A DNA stretch of 5,934 nucleotides. It comes from Flavobacteriaceae bacterium (GTDB taxonomy: Bacteria > Bacteroidota > Bacteroidia > Flavobacteriales > Flavobacteriaceae). The notes below the pieces were generated by a model. It saw only the letters and a program-made list of their open reading frames with translations, searched no databases and was not told the DNA's origin. Positions 1 to 5,934 of this stretch are shown piece after piece. Both the position numbers and the translations under genes were made by a program. The DNA lies in assembly GCA_016763595.1 (NCBI GenBank), contig JAESTN010000147.1, positions 1 through 5,934 on the forward strand, read 5' to 3'. Each line of letters begins with the position of its first letter. Position 1 is the stretch's first letter.

Positions 1-584
1 ATACCCTGTCTACTCATTATGGAAATGTTATGATGCCAAGAGGAAACGGAATGATTATTACATATCCAAACAATTCTTTTAAAGCATTTATTTATAATGT
101 AAATACAAGGCAATTTTCTAAAATAACAGATGAAAAAGCATTGTTTAAAGAATTAAGAAAAGCAGATAAAATTGATAAGTATAATAAAGAGGGTCAAGTA
201 AAGTTAGGAAAAGAGTGGTTTAATTTTGGAGGCCATTTAGGAGGTGGAGTTTATGTTTTGTACACCCAGGACTATACCCTGTATGGTTTTTTATGTAGCT
301 TAGATGGCACCGTATTAAAAAAGAATAATTACCAAGGAATAGGCGCTTTTCACAACGGTAAGTACCATGTTATAAATGAGGGTGAATCCTATTGGGTAAA
401 TCAAAACGGAACAAAAGTTACTGACCCTACCAATGAGACTGGGACATATACAGGGAATTCTAAAATTGTGTCTTTAGAAAAAGGAGGCTTTCAAATTCAT
501 CAAATAATTGATGGATATAATTATATAATTCTTGGAAGTGAAAAATTAGAATTCTTAGAAGATTTCTTAAGAAAGCATCCGTAA
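1..584 (+). CDS. Unrecognised protein, C-terminal part (5' end outside window)
   Basis: The reading frame is open from base 3 to the TAA at 582-584 with no stop upstream, so the gene almost certainly begins before the window. The ATG pair at 30-35 is preceded by in-frame codons (T-L-S-T-H-Y-G-N-V) and has no promoter-like or ribosome-binding sequence, so I do not take it as the start. About 193 codons are visible. The protein is soluble in appearance, rich in Gly, Tyr, Asn and Lys, with no membrane segment. Phrases such as YGFLCSLDGTVL, GAFHNGKYHVIN and SYWVNQNGTKV look like successive beta hairpins, loosely reminiscent of WG-type or beta-propeller repeats, but spacing is too irregular to assign a family. 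The C-terminus is a short charged helix. It is convergent with the methyltransferase gene, with one base between the two stops. I assign no function. Confidence 0.7.
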   Translation, partial: TLSTHYGNVMMPRGNGMIITYPNNSFKAFIYNVNTRQFSKITDEKALFKELRKADKIDKYNKEGQVKLGKEWFNFGGHLGGGVYVLYTQDYTLYGFLCSLDGTVLKKNNYQGIGAFHNGKYHVINEGESYWVNQNGTKVTDPTNETGTYTGNSKIVSLEKGGFQIHQIIDGYNYIILGSEKLEFLEDFLRKHP

Positions 585-585
585 A

Positions 586-1398
586 TTATTTAAAACATAC
601 AGGTAGAATTTCGCCTTTAGATAAACAAAATCGCTCAACCATTTCTGAGGTTATTTTTGTTGTGTAATCTACCTCATCTACTTTAAAGCCTATTGAACGT
701 AGTTTGTCAAAATAATCTCTACCATATACACGTACATGGTCGTATTGTCCAAATATTTTAGCACGCTCTTTCTGGTCTGTAATAGAATCATCTTCAAAGG
801 TTGTAGCTCTAGATAAATCTTGTGGAATTTGAAAGATTCCCATTCCATTAGGTTTTAAAACCCGGTGCAACTCTTGCATTGCTTTTGTGTCATCAGTTAT
901 GTGTTCTAATACATGATTGCAAAAAACAACATCAAAAGAATTGTCATCAAAAGGTAAGTTACAAATGTCTGCTTTTACATCAGCAATTGGAGAATACAAA
1001 TCTGCTGTGGTATATTCTAAGTTTGGTTGTTTTTTAAAAATGGGTAAAAAACATTGCTCTGGAGCCATGTGTAATACTTTCTTTTTAGAGGCAGAAGTAA
1101 AAAAATCTGTACACTCTTTTAAATACAACCAAAGTAATCGGTGTCTTTCTAAAGAAAGTGTACTTGGAGATAAGGCGTTTTCTCTTTGTTTACCATAGCC
1201 ATATGGTAAGAATTTTCGAAAACTTTTTCCATCTATTGGATCTGTAAATGTATTTCCTTTTAAAGAGAAAGCGATTATTGGCCTCACTAAATAACTTACT
1301 TTAATAAGTAATGGTCTTGGAAATAGGTTCAGAAAAAATTTAAAAATTGTTTTCAATAGCCAATTATTTGTAATCTTCTCTAACTGGAGAAAAGACAT
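586..1398 (-). CDS. Class I SAM-dependent methyltransferase (Methyltransf_11 type)
   Basis: This is a 270-residue soluble protein with a Rossmann-type SAM-binding domain from about residue 105 to 195. The motif I region is VLHMAPE (108-114), replacing the usual glycine-rich E/DxGxGxG. An acidic residue after strand 2 is D133 (TTADLY), followed by the post-motif segments FDVVFCNHVLEHI (155-167) and ELHRVLKPNG (176-185), which are hallmarks of the family. The substrate is unknown. Residues 15-50 are hydrophobic and basic (KFFLNLFPRPLL) and may touch the membrane or a lipid or glycan substrate; that is inference. Residues 53-80 match the layout of an N-terminal zinc-ribbon seen in related methyltransferases, but the cysteine positions are D53, D56, S77 and T80. 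It is the last gene of the map-cupin block. The ATG start overlaps the cupin gene by 35 bases; a TTG at 1356-1354, 8 bases past the cupin stop, is an alternative start giving 256 residues. Confidence 0.88.
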   Translation of the reverse strand: MSFLQLEKITNNWLLKTIFKFFLNLFPRPLLIKVSYLVRPIIAFSLKGNTFTDPIDGKSFRKFLPYGYGKQRENALSPSTLSLERHRLLWLYLKECTDFFTSASKKKVLHMAPEQCFLPIFKKQPNLEYTTADLYSPIADVKADICNLPFDDNSFDVVFCNHVLEHITDDTKAMQELHRVLKPNGMGIFQIPQDLSRATTFEDDSITDQKERAKIFGQYDHVRVYGRDYFDKLRSIGFKVDEVDYTTKITSEMVERFCLSKGEILPVCFK

Positions 1399-1681
1399 CA
1401 GTTACTTTACAATCTGTCAATGCTTTTGCAGAGTGTGGAATATTAGATGGAATTACAACAATCATTCCGGGTTTGTATATTGTAGTTTTACCATTAATTG
1501 TAAGTGCTAATTCTCCTTCTGTAACTTGAGTGGTTTGTGTGTGAAAATGAGAATGCTCAGGTAATTTCCCACCAGCTTTAATTTCTACAAAACCTATAGT
1601 GTTTTTTTCTGTGTGAACAAATCGTGCCACAAATCCGGGTAGAATTTCTTTGGATGGTATGTCAGAAATTTGAATTGTCAT
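1364..1681 (-). CDS. Small single-domain cupin protein
   Basis: At 105 residues this is a single cupin-fold barrel. Cupin motif 1 is visible as GGKLPEHSHFHTQ (37-49) with likely metal ligands H43, H45 or H47 and Q49, followed by EGEL (55-58). Cupin motif 2 is PGMIVVIPSNIPHSAKA (71-87) with H83 as the further ligand. Proteins of this size and pattern are metal-binding cupins of the Cupin_2 group; their substrates range widely (sugars, small acids, dioxygenation or sensing) and the sequence does not say which applies. Its ATG overlaps the map stop by one base (TAATG), which points to translational coupling, and its 3' end overlaps the methyltransferase gene by 35 bases. It has no own promoter, signal peptide or membrane segment, so it should be cytoplasmic and made together with its neighbours. 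The pairing with the methyltransferase suggests a shared pathway, but this is inference. Confidence 0.88.
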   Translation of the reverse strand: MTIQISDIPSKEILPGFVARFVHTEKNTIGFVEIKAGGKLPEHSHFHTQTTQVTEGELALTINGKTTIYKPGMIVVIPSNIPHSAKALTDCKVTDVFSPVREDYK

Positions 1682-2499
1682 TAGAGTATAAATTCTTTTT
1701 GTCTGAATTCTTTTTCTTCATCAGAAGTAATTCCTAAAGCATCATATATATAATTAAATGTAGAAAGTAATTCGGGTTTTCCATCTACAATTGCAACGTC
1801 ATGTTCAAAATGTGCACTTGGCTTACCATCTCTAGTTAAAATGGTCCAGCCGTCTTTTAAATGGTTTGTTTTATGAGTTCCTAAGTTAATCATAGGTTCG
1901 ATTGCGACAACCATACCGTTTACAAACTTTTTTCCACGTCCTCTTTTTCCATAGTTTGGCATTTCTGGGTCTTCATGCATTTTTCTTCCCAGACCGTGTC
2001 CGACAAGTTCTCTTACCACACCGTATCCATGTTTTTCTGCATAGTTTTGAATCGCAAAACCTACATCTCCAACTCTATTACCTGCTTTCAGTTCTTTAAT
2101 ACCTTCGTATAAACTTTGCTTGGTTACATCCAATAATTTTTTAGTTTCTGGAGCAATTTCTCCTACTTCAAAAGTATAGGCGTGATCTCCGTAAAAACCA
2201 TTTTTTAAAGCCCCACAATCAATCGAAATAATATCACCTTCAATCAAGGGTGTGTCAGTTGGGAATCCGTGTACAACTTGTGAGTTTGGACTCATACACA
2301 ATGTGTTAGGGAAATCATACAAGCCTAAAAAGCCAGGTACAGCACCTTCAGACCTGATAAAGTCTTCTGCAATTTTATCTAACTGCAGTGTGGTTACACC
2401 AGGTTTTACTTCTTTGGCTAGAATTCCTAATGTTTTTGAAACGATTAAAGCACTTTCGCGCATCAATTCAATTTCTTCTAAGGTTTTAACGTGAATCAT
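1681..2499 (-). CDS. map: Type I methionine aminopeptidase
   Basis: Removes the N-terminal methionine from nascent proteins whose second residue is small; a cytoplasmic, usually essential dinuclear metalloenzyme of the pita-bread fold. Counting from the ATG at 2499 (272 residues), the expected metal ligands are all present: D94 (IDCGA), D105 (YGDHA), H168 (VGHGLG), E201 (AIEPM) and E232 (FEHD). The catalytic histidines are H77 (VVHGFP) and H175 (RKMHEDP). There is no N-terminal zinc-finger extension, as expected of bacterial type Ia enzymes, and the length is normal plus a short C-terminal extension of about 20 residues (YIYDALGITSDEEKE region). An in-frame TTG at 2508-2506 would add three residues, but the ATG start (MIHVKT) matches flavobacterial homologues and lies suitably behind a TAnnTTTG box. 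First gene of the block with the cupin and methyltransferase genes. Confidence 0.96.
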   Translation of the reverse strand: MIHVKTLEEIELMRESALIVSKTLGILAKEVKPGVTTLQLDKIAEDFIRSEGAVPGFLGLYDFPNTLCMSPNSQVVHGFPTDTPLIEGDIISIDCGALKNGFYGDHAYTFEVGEIAPETKKLLDVTKQSLYEGIKELKAGNRVGDVGFAIQNYAEKHGYGVVRELVGHGLGRKMHEDPEMPNYGKRGRGKKFVNGMVVAIEPMINLGTHKTNHLKDGWTILTRDGKPSAHFEHDVAIVDGKPELLSTFNYIYDALGITSDEEKEFRQKEFIL

Positions 2500-2518
2500 G
2501 GTAAGCAAAATTAAAGGG

Positions 2519-2526
2519 CAAATATA
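2519..2526 (-). promoter_or_regulatory. Probable -7 promoter box for map
   Basis: Read on the minus strand this is TATATTTG, a perfect match to the Bacteroidota sigma-ABfr -7 consensus TAnnTTTG. It ends 19 bases before the map ATG, so transcription would begin around 2510-2514 with a very short leader, as is common in this phylum. I see no good TTG/TTTG -33 element at the expected distance; the region there is an A/T run (AATATTCTTTTTTTTAAAG). The site is well placed but rests on a single short motif. Confidence 0.5.
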
Positions 2527-2630
2527 CTTTAAAAAAAAGAATATTTTGTGATGATTAAGAGTATAGATTGATTGCTTTAATTTTTATTCAAAACATGATA
2601 TTTAGCAGCTTTTAAATAGTTTTCTGTAAG

Positions 2631-2638
2631 TAATTTTG
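2631..2638 (+). promoter_or_regulatory. Probable -7 promoter box for the acetyl-CoA hydrolase pseudogene
   Basis: TAATTTTG matches the Bacteroidota TAnnTTTG -7 consensus and ends 23 bases before the ATG at 2662, giving a leader of roughly 15 bases. It also overlaps the GTG at 2638, which argues against that GTG being the translation start. No clear -33 TTTG is found about 19 bases upstream (CTTTTAAATAG there). If active, the broken gene may still be transcribed. Confidence 0.42.
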
Positions 2639-2661
2639 TGCTGTCATTAAAACCAAAAACC

Positions 2662-3415
2662 ATGTATACATCTGTAAGCGCAGAAGAAGCAGTGAAAGTT
2701 ATAAAATCTAACGATAAAATTTATGTACAAGCAGCTGCGGCTGCTCCCCAACAATTAATAAATGCAATGTCTGCAAGACATGATGAATTGAGAAATGTAG
2801 AAGTTTGCCATTTACACATAGAAGGAGAAGCACCTTACTCAAATCCAACCCTAAGAAATAGCTTTCATGTAAACTCATTTTTTATAGGGAAGAATGTGCG
2901 TCATACTTTAAAAGCAGGAAATGGCTCCTATACTCCCGTTTTTTTAAGTGAATTGCCATCCTTATTTAAACGAAATATTATTGATATTGATGTCGCATTA
3001 ATTCATGTTTCTGTGCCAGACAAACATGGGTATTGTTCTTTAGGAGTTTCTGTAGAGGCAACGTTGGCCGCGATTGAAAATGCCAAATGTGTAATAGCTC
3101 AAGTAAATAATAACATGCCAAGAACATTTGGGGCTGGAATTATTCATGTTTCAGAAATTAATGTGTTTGTTGAGTGTAATGATAGGTTGCCAGGGCATGA
3201 AATTACGCCGCCTTCTGAAATAGAAAATAGTATTGGGAACCATGTTGCTGGTTTGATTGAAGACAGAAGCACATGTACAGTATATTGTTACAGAATATGG
3301 AATTGCTAATTTGTAAGGTAAAACCATTAAACAGCGTGTAAAAGAATTGGTGAACATTGCACACCCAGGCTTTAGAGAAAGTATAGCAAGAAGTTATTTT
3401 GATGGAATAAAATAA
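2662..3415 (+). pseudogene. Acetyl-CoA hydrolase/CoA-transferase family gene, internally deleted and frameshifted
   Basis: The intact family (two-domain acetyl-CoA hydrolase/4-hydroxybutyrate CoA-transferase) is about 430 residues. Here the ATG at 2662 (MYTSVSAEEA) opens a well-preserved N-terminal domain: GNGSYTPVFLSELP at residues 86-99, PDKHGYCSLGVSVE at 119-132, LPGHE at 176-180 and LIEDRST at 198-204. After T204 (codon 3271-3273) the frame reads an unrelated tail CTVYCYRIWNC and stops at 3307-3309. From 3272, one frame over, the DNA instead encodes the family's C-terminal end: HVQYIVTEYGIANL, then TAA at 3314-3316 where homologues have Tyr, then GKTIKQRV, ELVNIAHPGFRES, and a final TAA at 3413-3415. 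So roughly 170-180 codons are missing, including the segment with the catalytic glutamate and the GxGxIP motif. The product cannot be an active enzyme. A GTG at 2638 is an unlikely earlier start. Length of the gap is from memory of the family, not an alignment. Confidence 0.9.
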
Positions 3416-3436
3416 ATTAAAATTTACGAATCAGAA

Positions 3437-3838
3437 TTACTTAAATCTAGAGAAAAAGCCTTTCTTTTTAGGGACTTCTGGTTCGTGATTAAAAATGAGT
3501 TTATAAATTTCTGTCCAGCCTAAAAAACCACCAATATTTCTGTCGTCAATAAATAAATCTGCATGAATTTTTCGACTTAGTTTTTCGTCAAATTCTTCTT
3601 CAGGATAGTTTTTGTTTATTGCATAAAAGTCAATGCCGTTTTCTTTACAGAAATCAACTGCTTCTTGTAGTTTTCGACCACTTCTATACGTCCAAAGTAT
3701 TAATCGGTGACCATCTTCTTGTAGTTTTTTTATGGTTTCAAAAGCAAAAATCATTGGGGTGCCAACTTTAGGATATGCATCTTCAACAATGGTTCCGTCA
3801 AAATCTATGGCAATAATTAAATGGTCTTTTGGTATCAT
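3437..3838 (-). CDS. BT0820-like small HAD-superfamily phosphatase
   Basis: This 133-residue protein is a compact, cap-less HAD domain. Motif I is IDFDGT (11-16) with nucleophile D12 and general acid D14; motif II is the Thr of LILWTYR (T50); the motif III lysine is probably K76 (INKNYPE) or K90; motif IV is the acidic pair D98-D99 (LFIDDRN). All catalytic elements are in place, so phosphatase activity is likely. The layout and length resemble the Bacteroides BT0820 family, whose physiological substrate I do not know. The tail KKKGFFSRFK is basic and lies outside the domain. It is the third gene of the gpmI operon, starting 3 bases after the lipoprotein stop, and is probably co-transcribed. 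It ends facing the acetyl-CoA hydrolase pseudogene across 21 bases, where I see no convincing terminator. Confidence 0.88.
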   Translation of the reverse strand: MIPKDHLIIAIDFDGTIVEDAYPKVGTPMIFAFETIKKLQEDGHRLILWTYRSGRKLQEAVDFCKENGIDFYAINKNYPEEEFDEKLSRKIHADLFIDDRNIGGFLGWTEIYKLIFNHEPEVPKKKGFFSRFK

Positions 3839-3841
3839 ATA

Positions 3842-4369
3842 TTATTTAGAATGATCATAAGAATGTTTGTACTTTTTTCCTGTTACAATTTGCAGGATAT
3901 CCTTTTCTAATGAAACTCGAGCATATTCTACATAACGTCCAATTTCTTTTCCGTCTTTGTAAAAAATAAATGTTGGAACTCTAAAAATGTTCAACCCTTT
4001 TTGCAAATTGTCTGGCGTTTTTTTACCTCTATTTACAGTGATCATTTCAAGATTCTTTAAATCAAATTCTGCCGCTTCTAAAATTTTGTAAAACCTTGGA
4101 GTTTCTCTTTTACTGTCTCCACACCAAGTACCCATAAATGCTTTTATTGTGATGTTTTTTAAGGCCTTTTTTAGTTTTTTTGTCGTTTTTAGATCTATAG
4201 TGTAATTTGTATAATAGCTATTAAACCAGTTTGTATATGGTTGTTGATCAAAATCTGTTCTGGCAGTAATTCCTATTAAATCACCTGAGGCATTTTTTGT
4301 TGCGTTTTTTTGTTGTGCAGTACAACTAACTGTAATTGTTAAAACAAATAGTAATAATAGCTTTTTCAT
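3842..4369 (-). CDS. Thioredoxin-fold lipoprotein with single active-site cysteine
   Basis: The protein has 175 residues. The N-terminus MKKLLLLFVLTITVSC is a lipoprotein-type signal with the acylated cysteine expected at C16 (lipobox TVSC, with an atypical Thr at -3), so the mature protein should be anchored to a periplasm-facing membrane. A spacer of about 50 residues follows, then a thioredoxin fold from about 60 to 165. The active-site segment is GTWCGDSKRETPRF (80-93), with C83 present and Ser86 where the second CxxC cysteine would be. The cis-proline is P132 (RVPTFIFYKDG). With a single cysteine it cannot cycle like classic thioredoxin; monothiol reductase, isomerase or a binding role are all possible. 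It starts 8 bases after the gpmI stop and is 3 bases from the HAD gene, hence the middle gene of that operon. Confidence 0.87.
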   Translation of the reverse strand: MKKLLLLFVLTITVSCTAQQKNATKNASGDLIGITARTDFDQQPYTNWFNSYYTNYTIDLKTTKKLKKALKNITIKAFMGTWCGDSKRETPRFYKILEAAEFDLKNLEMITVNRGKKTPDNLQKGLNIFRVPTFIFYKDGKEIGRYVEYARVSLEKDILQIVTGKKYKHSYDHSK

Positions 4370-4377
4370 AGTAATAG

Positions 4378-5895
4378 TTAAACTAATGGTTTTTGGGTCA
4401 TTTCTTCTGGTTGATGTACTCCCATTAATTTTAAAATTGTAGGAGCAATATCGCCTAAGATACCATTTTTTATTGATTTTATTTCCTTGTCAATTAAAAT
4501 GAAAGGGACCGGATTTGTTGTGTGTGAAGTATGTGGAGTCCCATCAGGGTTCATCATTGTTTCACAGTTTCCGTGATCTGCAATTAACAGCGTGGTGTAC
4601 TCGTTGTCTAAGGCAGTTGTAACGACATCTCTTGTAACAATGTCTACAACTTCGCATGCTTTTACTGCGGCATCAAAATCTCCGGTGTGACCAACCATAT
4701 CTCCATTTGCAAAATTTAAGCACACAAAATCAACAGCTCCATTCTCTAATTCAGGAACGATTGCATCTCTAATTTCGTAGGCACTCATCTCAGGTTTTAA
4801 GTCGTAGGTTGCCACTTTAGGAGATGGACATAGTAGTCTTTTTTCTCCCTCAAATTCTAGTTCTCTTCCTCCAGAAAAGAAAAAAGTAACATGTGGGTAT
4901 TTTTCCGTTTCCGCGATTCTGATTTGTTTTTTACCAGCAGTTTCTAATACTTCTCCTAATGTGTTTTCAATATTGTTAGAATTGTAAATAACGTTGATGT
5001 TATTAAAAGCCTCGTTGTAGTTTGTCATGGTAACAAAATACAATGGAATCTTTTTCATATTCAACTCAGGAAAATCTTTCTGACTCAATACATTGGTTAA
5101 TTGTCTTCCTCTATCAGTTCTAAAATTAAAGAAAATAACCACATCGTCTTTCTGAATGGTTCCTTTGGGCTGTTCGTTTTCATCAACCATAATAATTGGT
5201 TTGATAAACTCATCGGTAACACCAGCGTCATAGCTTTGCTGAATGCTTTCTGTTGCATTTGTAGATTTATTTCCATTTCCATGTGCCAAAGCATCATATG
5301 CTAATTGAATTCTTTCCCAACGATTATCTCTATCCATGGCATAATATCTACCTGTAACTGATGCTAAGGTTCCATTTGTTTCTTCTAAGGTGTCTTCAAT
5401 GTCATTGATGAAGTATTTACCCGATTTAGGATCACAATCTCTACCATCTGTAAATGCATGTAAAAACACATTTTCTACATTGTTATCATTGGCTGCTTTT
5501 AATAAGCCTTTAAGATGAGTTATGTGTGAATGAATTCCGCCATTAGAAACTAAGCCTAAAAAATGCACATTTTTATTGTGCTTTTTAGCGTAATCAAAAG
5601 CAGCAATCAACGTTTTTTCTTGCGCTAAAGTATCTTCTTCAACTGCTTTATTTATTCTTGCTAAATTTTGATATACAATTCTACCAGCTCCTAAATTCAT
5701 GTGGCCAACTTCAGAGTTCCCCATCTGCCCTTCTGGCAAACCAACATGCTTTCCATCTGTGCGTAAACTTGCATGTGGAAAATCGTTGTATAAGGAGTTT
5801 ATATAAGGTGTTTTTGCATTGTATATAGCAGATACTTTAGGGTCTTGTGTAATTCCCCAACCATCTAATATTAGTAAGATTACTTTTTTATTCAT
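4378..5895 (-). CDS. gpmI: 2,3-bisphosphoglycerate-independent phosphoglycerate mutase
   Basis: Interconverts 3- and 2-phosphoglycerate in glycolysis and gluconeogenesis, through a phosphoserine intermediate and two Mn ions; cytoplasmic. At 505 residues it is full length. It belongs to the alkaline phosphatase superfamily, with a phosphatase domain made of about 1-75 and 311-505 and an inserted transferase domain between. Visible key residues are D11 (LDGWG), the nucleophile S61 (GNSEVGH), H122 (GGIHSH), D150, R152 and D153 (FTDGRD), R183 and R189 (GRYYAMDRD), R259 and R262 (FRTDRGR), K332 (TEKYPH), and the metal ligands D399 and H403 (GDMVGH), D440 and H441 (ADHGN) and H458 (TSHTT). Nothing is missing. 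The ATG at 5895 gives the usual MNKKVILLILDGWG opening. It heads the three-gene minus-strand operon; only 39 bases upstream are visible, with a near-match TATTTTTA to the -7 box. Confidence 0.97.
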   Translation of the reverse strand: MNKKVILLILDGWGITQDPKVSAIYNAKTPYINSLYNDFPHASLRTDGKHVGLPEGQMGNSEVGHMNLGAGRIVYQNLARINKAVEEDTLAQEKTLIAAFDYAKKHNKNVHFLGLVSNGGIHSHITHLKGLLKAANDNNVENVFLHAFTDGRDCDPKSGKYFINDIEDTLEETNGTLASVTGRYYAMDRDNRWERIQLAYDALAHGNGNKSTNATESIQQSYDAGVTDEFIKPIIMVDENEQPKGTIQKDDVVIFFNFRTDRGRQLTNVLSQKDFPELNMKKIPLYFVTMTNYNEAFNNINVIYNSNNIENTLGEVLETAGKKQIRIAETEKYPHVTFFFSGGRELEFEGEKRLLCPSPKVATYDLKPEMSAYEIRDAIVPELENGAVDFVCLNFANGDMVGHTGDFDAAVKACEVVDIVTRDVVTTALDNEYTTLLIADHGNCETMMNPDGTPHTSHTTNPVPFILIDKEIKSIKNGILGDIAPTILKLMGVHQPEEMTQKPLV

Positions 5896-5934
5896 ACCGA
5901 AGTTTTGTCCTGTAAAAATAAGAAAGATTTTTAG

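Noticed and set aside
563..574. Palindrome TTTCTTAAGAAA near the end of the left-edge gene
   Set aside because: It has no loop, lies inside the coding sequence and encodes ordinary residues (DFLRK); not a credible terminator or operator.
917..1198. Open frame on the plus strand opposite the methyltransferase gene
   Set aside because: It is a shadow of a well-supported coding region on the other strand, with no family features of its own.
2506..2513. Second TAATTTTG box on the minus strand ahead of map
   Set aside because: It ends only seven bases before the ATG at 2499, leaving almost no leader; the TATATTTG box at 2526-2519 is better placed. In an A/T-rich spacer such matches arise by chance.
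2638..2661. GTG at 2638 as the start of the acetyl-CoA hydrolase gene
   Set aside because: It overlaps the probable -7 box, and the ATG at 2662 gives the N-terminus typical of the family.
3151..3357. Open frame on the minus strand across the pseudogene junction
   Set aside because: It runs antisense to preserved coding sequence of the acetyl-CoA hydrolase family and shows no recognisable domain.
3413..3426. Inverted repeat TAAATT-AA-AATTTA between the pseudogene and the HAD gene as a shared terminator
   Set aside because: It is made only of A and T with a 2-base loop and would form a very weak hairpin; it also overlaps the pseudogene stop.
5101..5304. Open frames on both strands inside gpmI
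   Set aside because: They lie within the conserved transferase domain of gpmI, and their translations are low-complexity antisense or shifted readings.

Overview
The window looks like chromosomal DNA of a marine-type member of the Flavobacteriaceae (Bacteroidota), in the range of Polaribacter, Tenacibaculum or their relatives. The DNA is AT-rich. There are no convincing Shine-Dalgarno sequences. TAnnTTTG (-7 type) promoter boxes sit just ahead of starts. The protein families (a flavobacterial-type MetAP, a BT0820-like small HAD protein, a thioredoxin-fold lipoprotein) fit that group. The genus is a guess from general familiarity, not from a search.

Layout from left to right: (1) the C-terminal part of an unrecognised protein on the plus strand, cut by the left edge and ending at 584. 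(2) Convergent to it, with one base between the stops, a minus-strand three-gene block read map (methionine aminopeptidase), cupin protein, class I methyltransferase. These genes overlap by 1 base and by 35 bases, so they are almost certainly co-transcribed. (3) A 162-base divergent intergenic region (2500-2661) holding two back-to-back TAnnTTTG boxes. (4) On the plus strand, a broken acetyl-CoA hydrolase/transferase gene (2662-3415). It keeps its N-terminal domain and its last ~48 codons, but has lost about 170-180 codons between them, is frameshifted at the junction and carries a further in-frame stop in the tail. (5) A tightly packed minus-strand operon read gpmI (cofactor-independent phosphoglycerate mutase), thioredoxin-fold lipoprotein, BT0820-like HAD phosphatase, with gaps of 8 and 3 bases.

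Functionally this is mostly housekeeping DNA: glycolysis (gpmI), N-terminal methionine removal (map), and small accessory enzymes of unknown substrate. The point of most interest is the decayed CoA-transferase-family gene, where internal deletion and nonsense mutation can both be read directly. Two smaller points are a methyltransferase whose N-terminal region resembles a zinc-ribbon with all four cysteine positions replaced, and a thioredoxin-like lipoprotein with only one cysteine in its active-site motif. I see no CRISPR array, RNA gene, insertion sequence, phage gene or defence system, and nothing I would call a new biological system.
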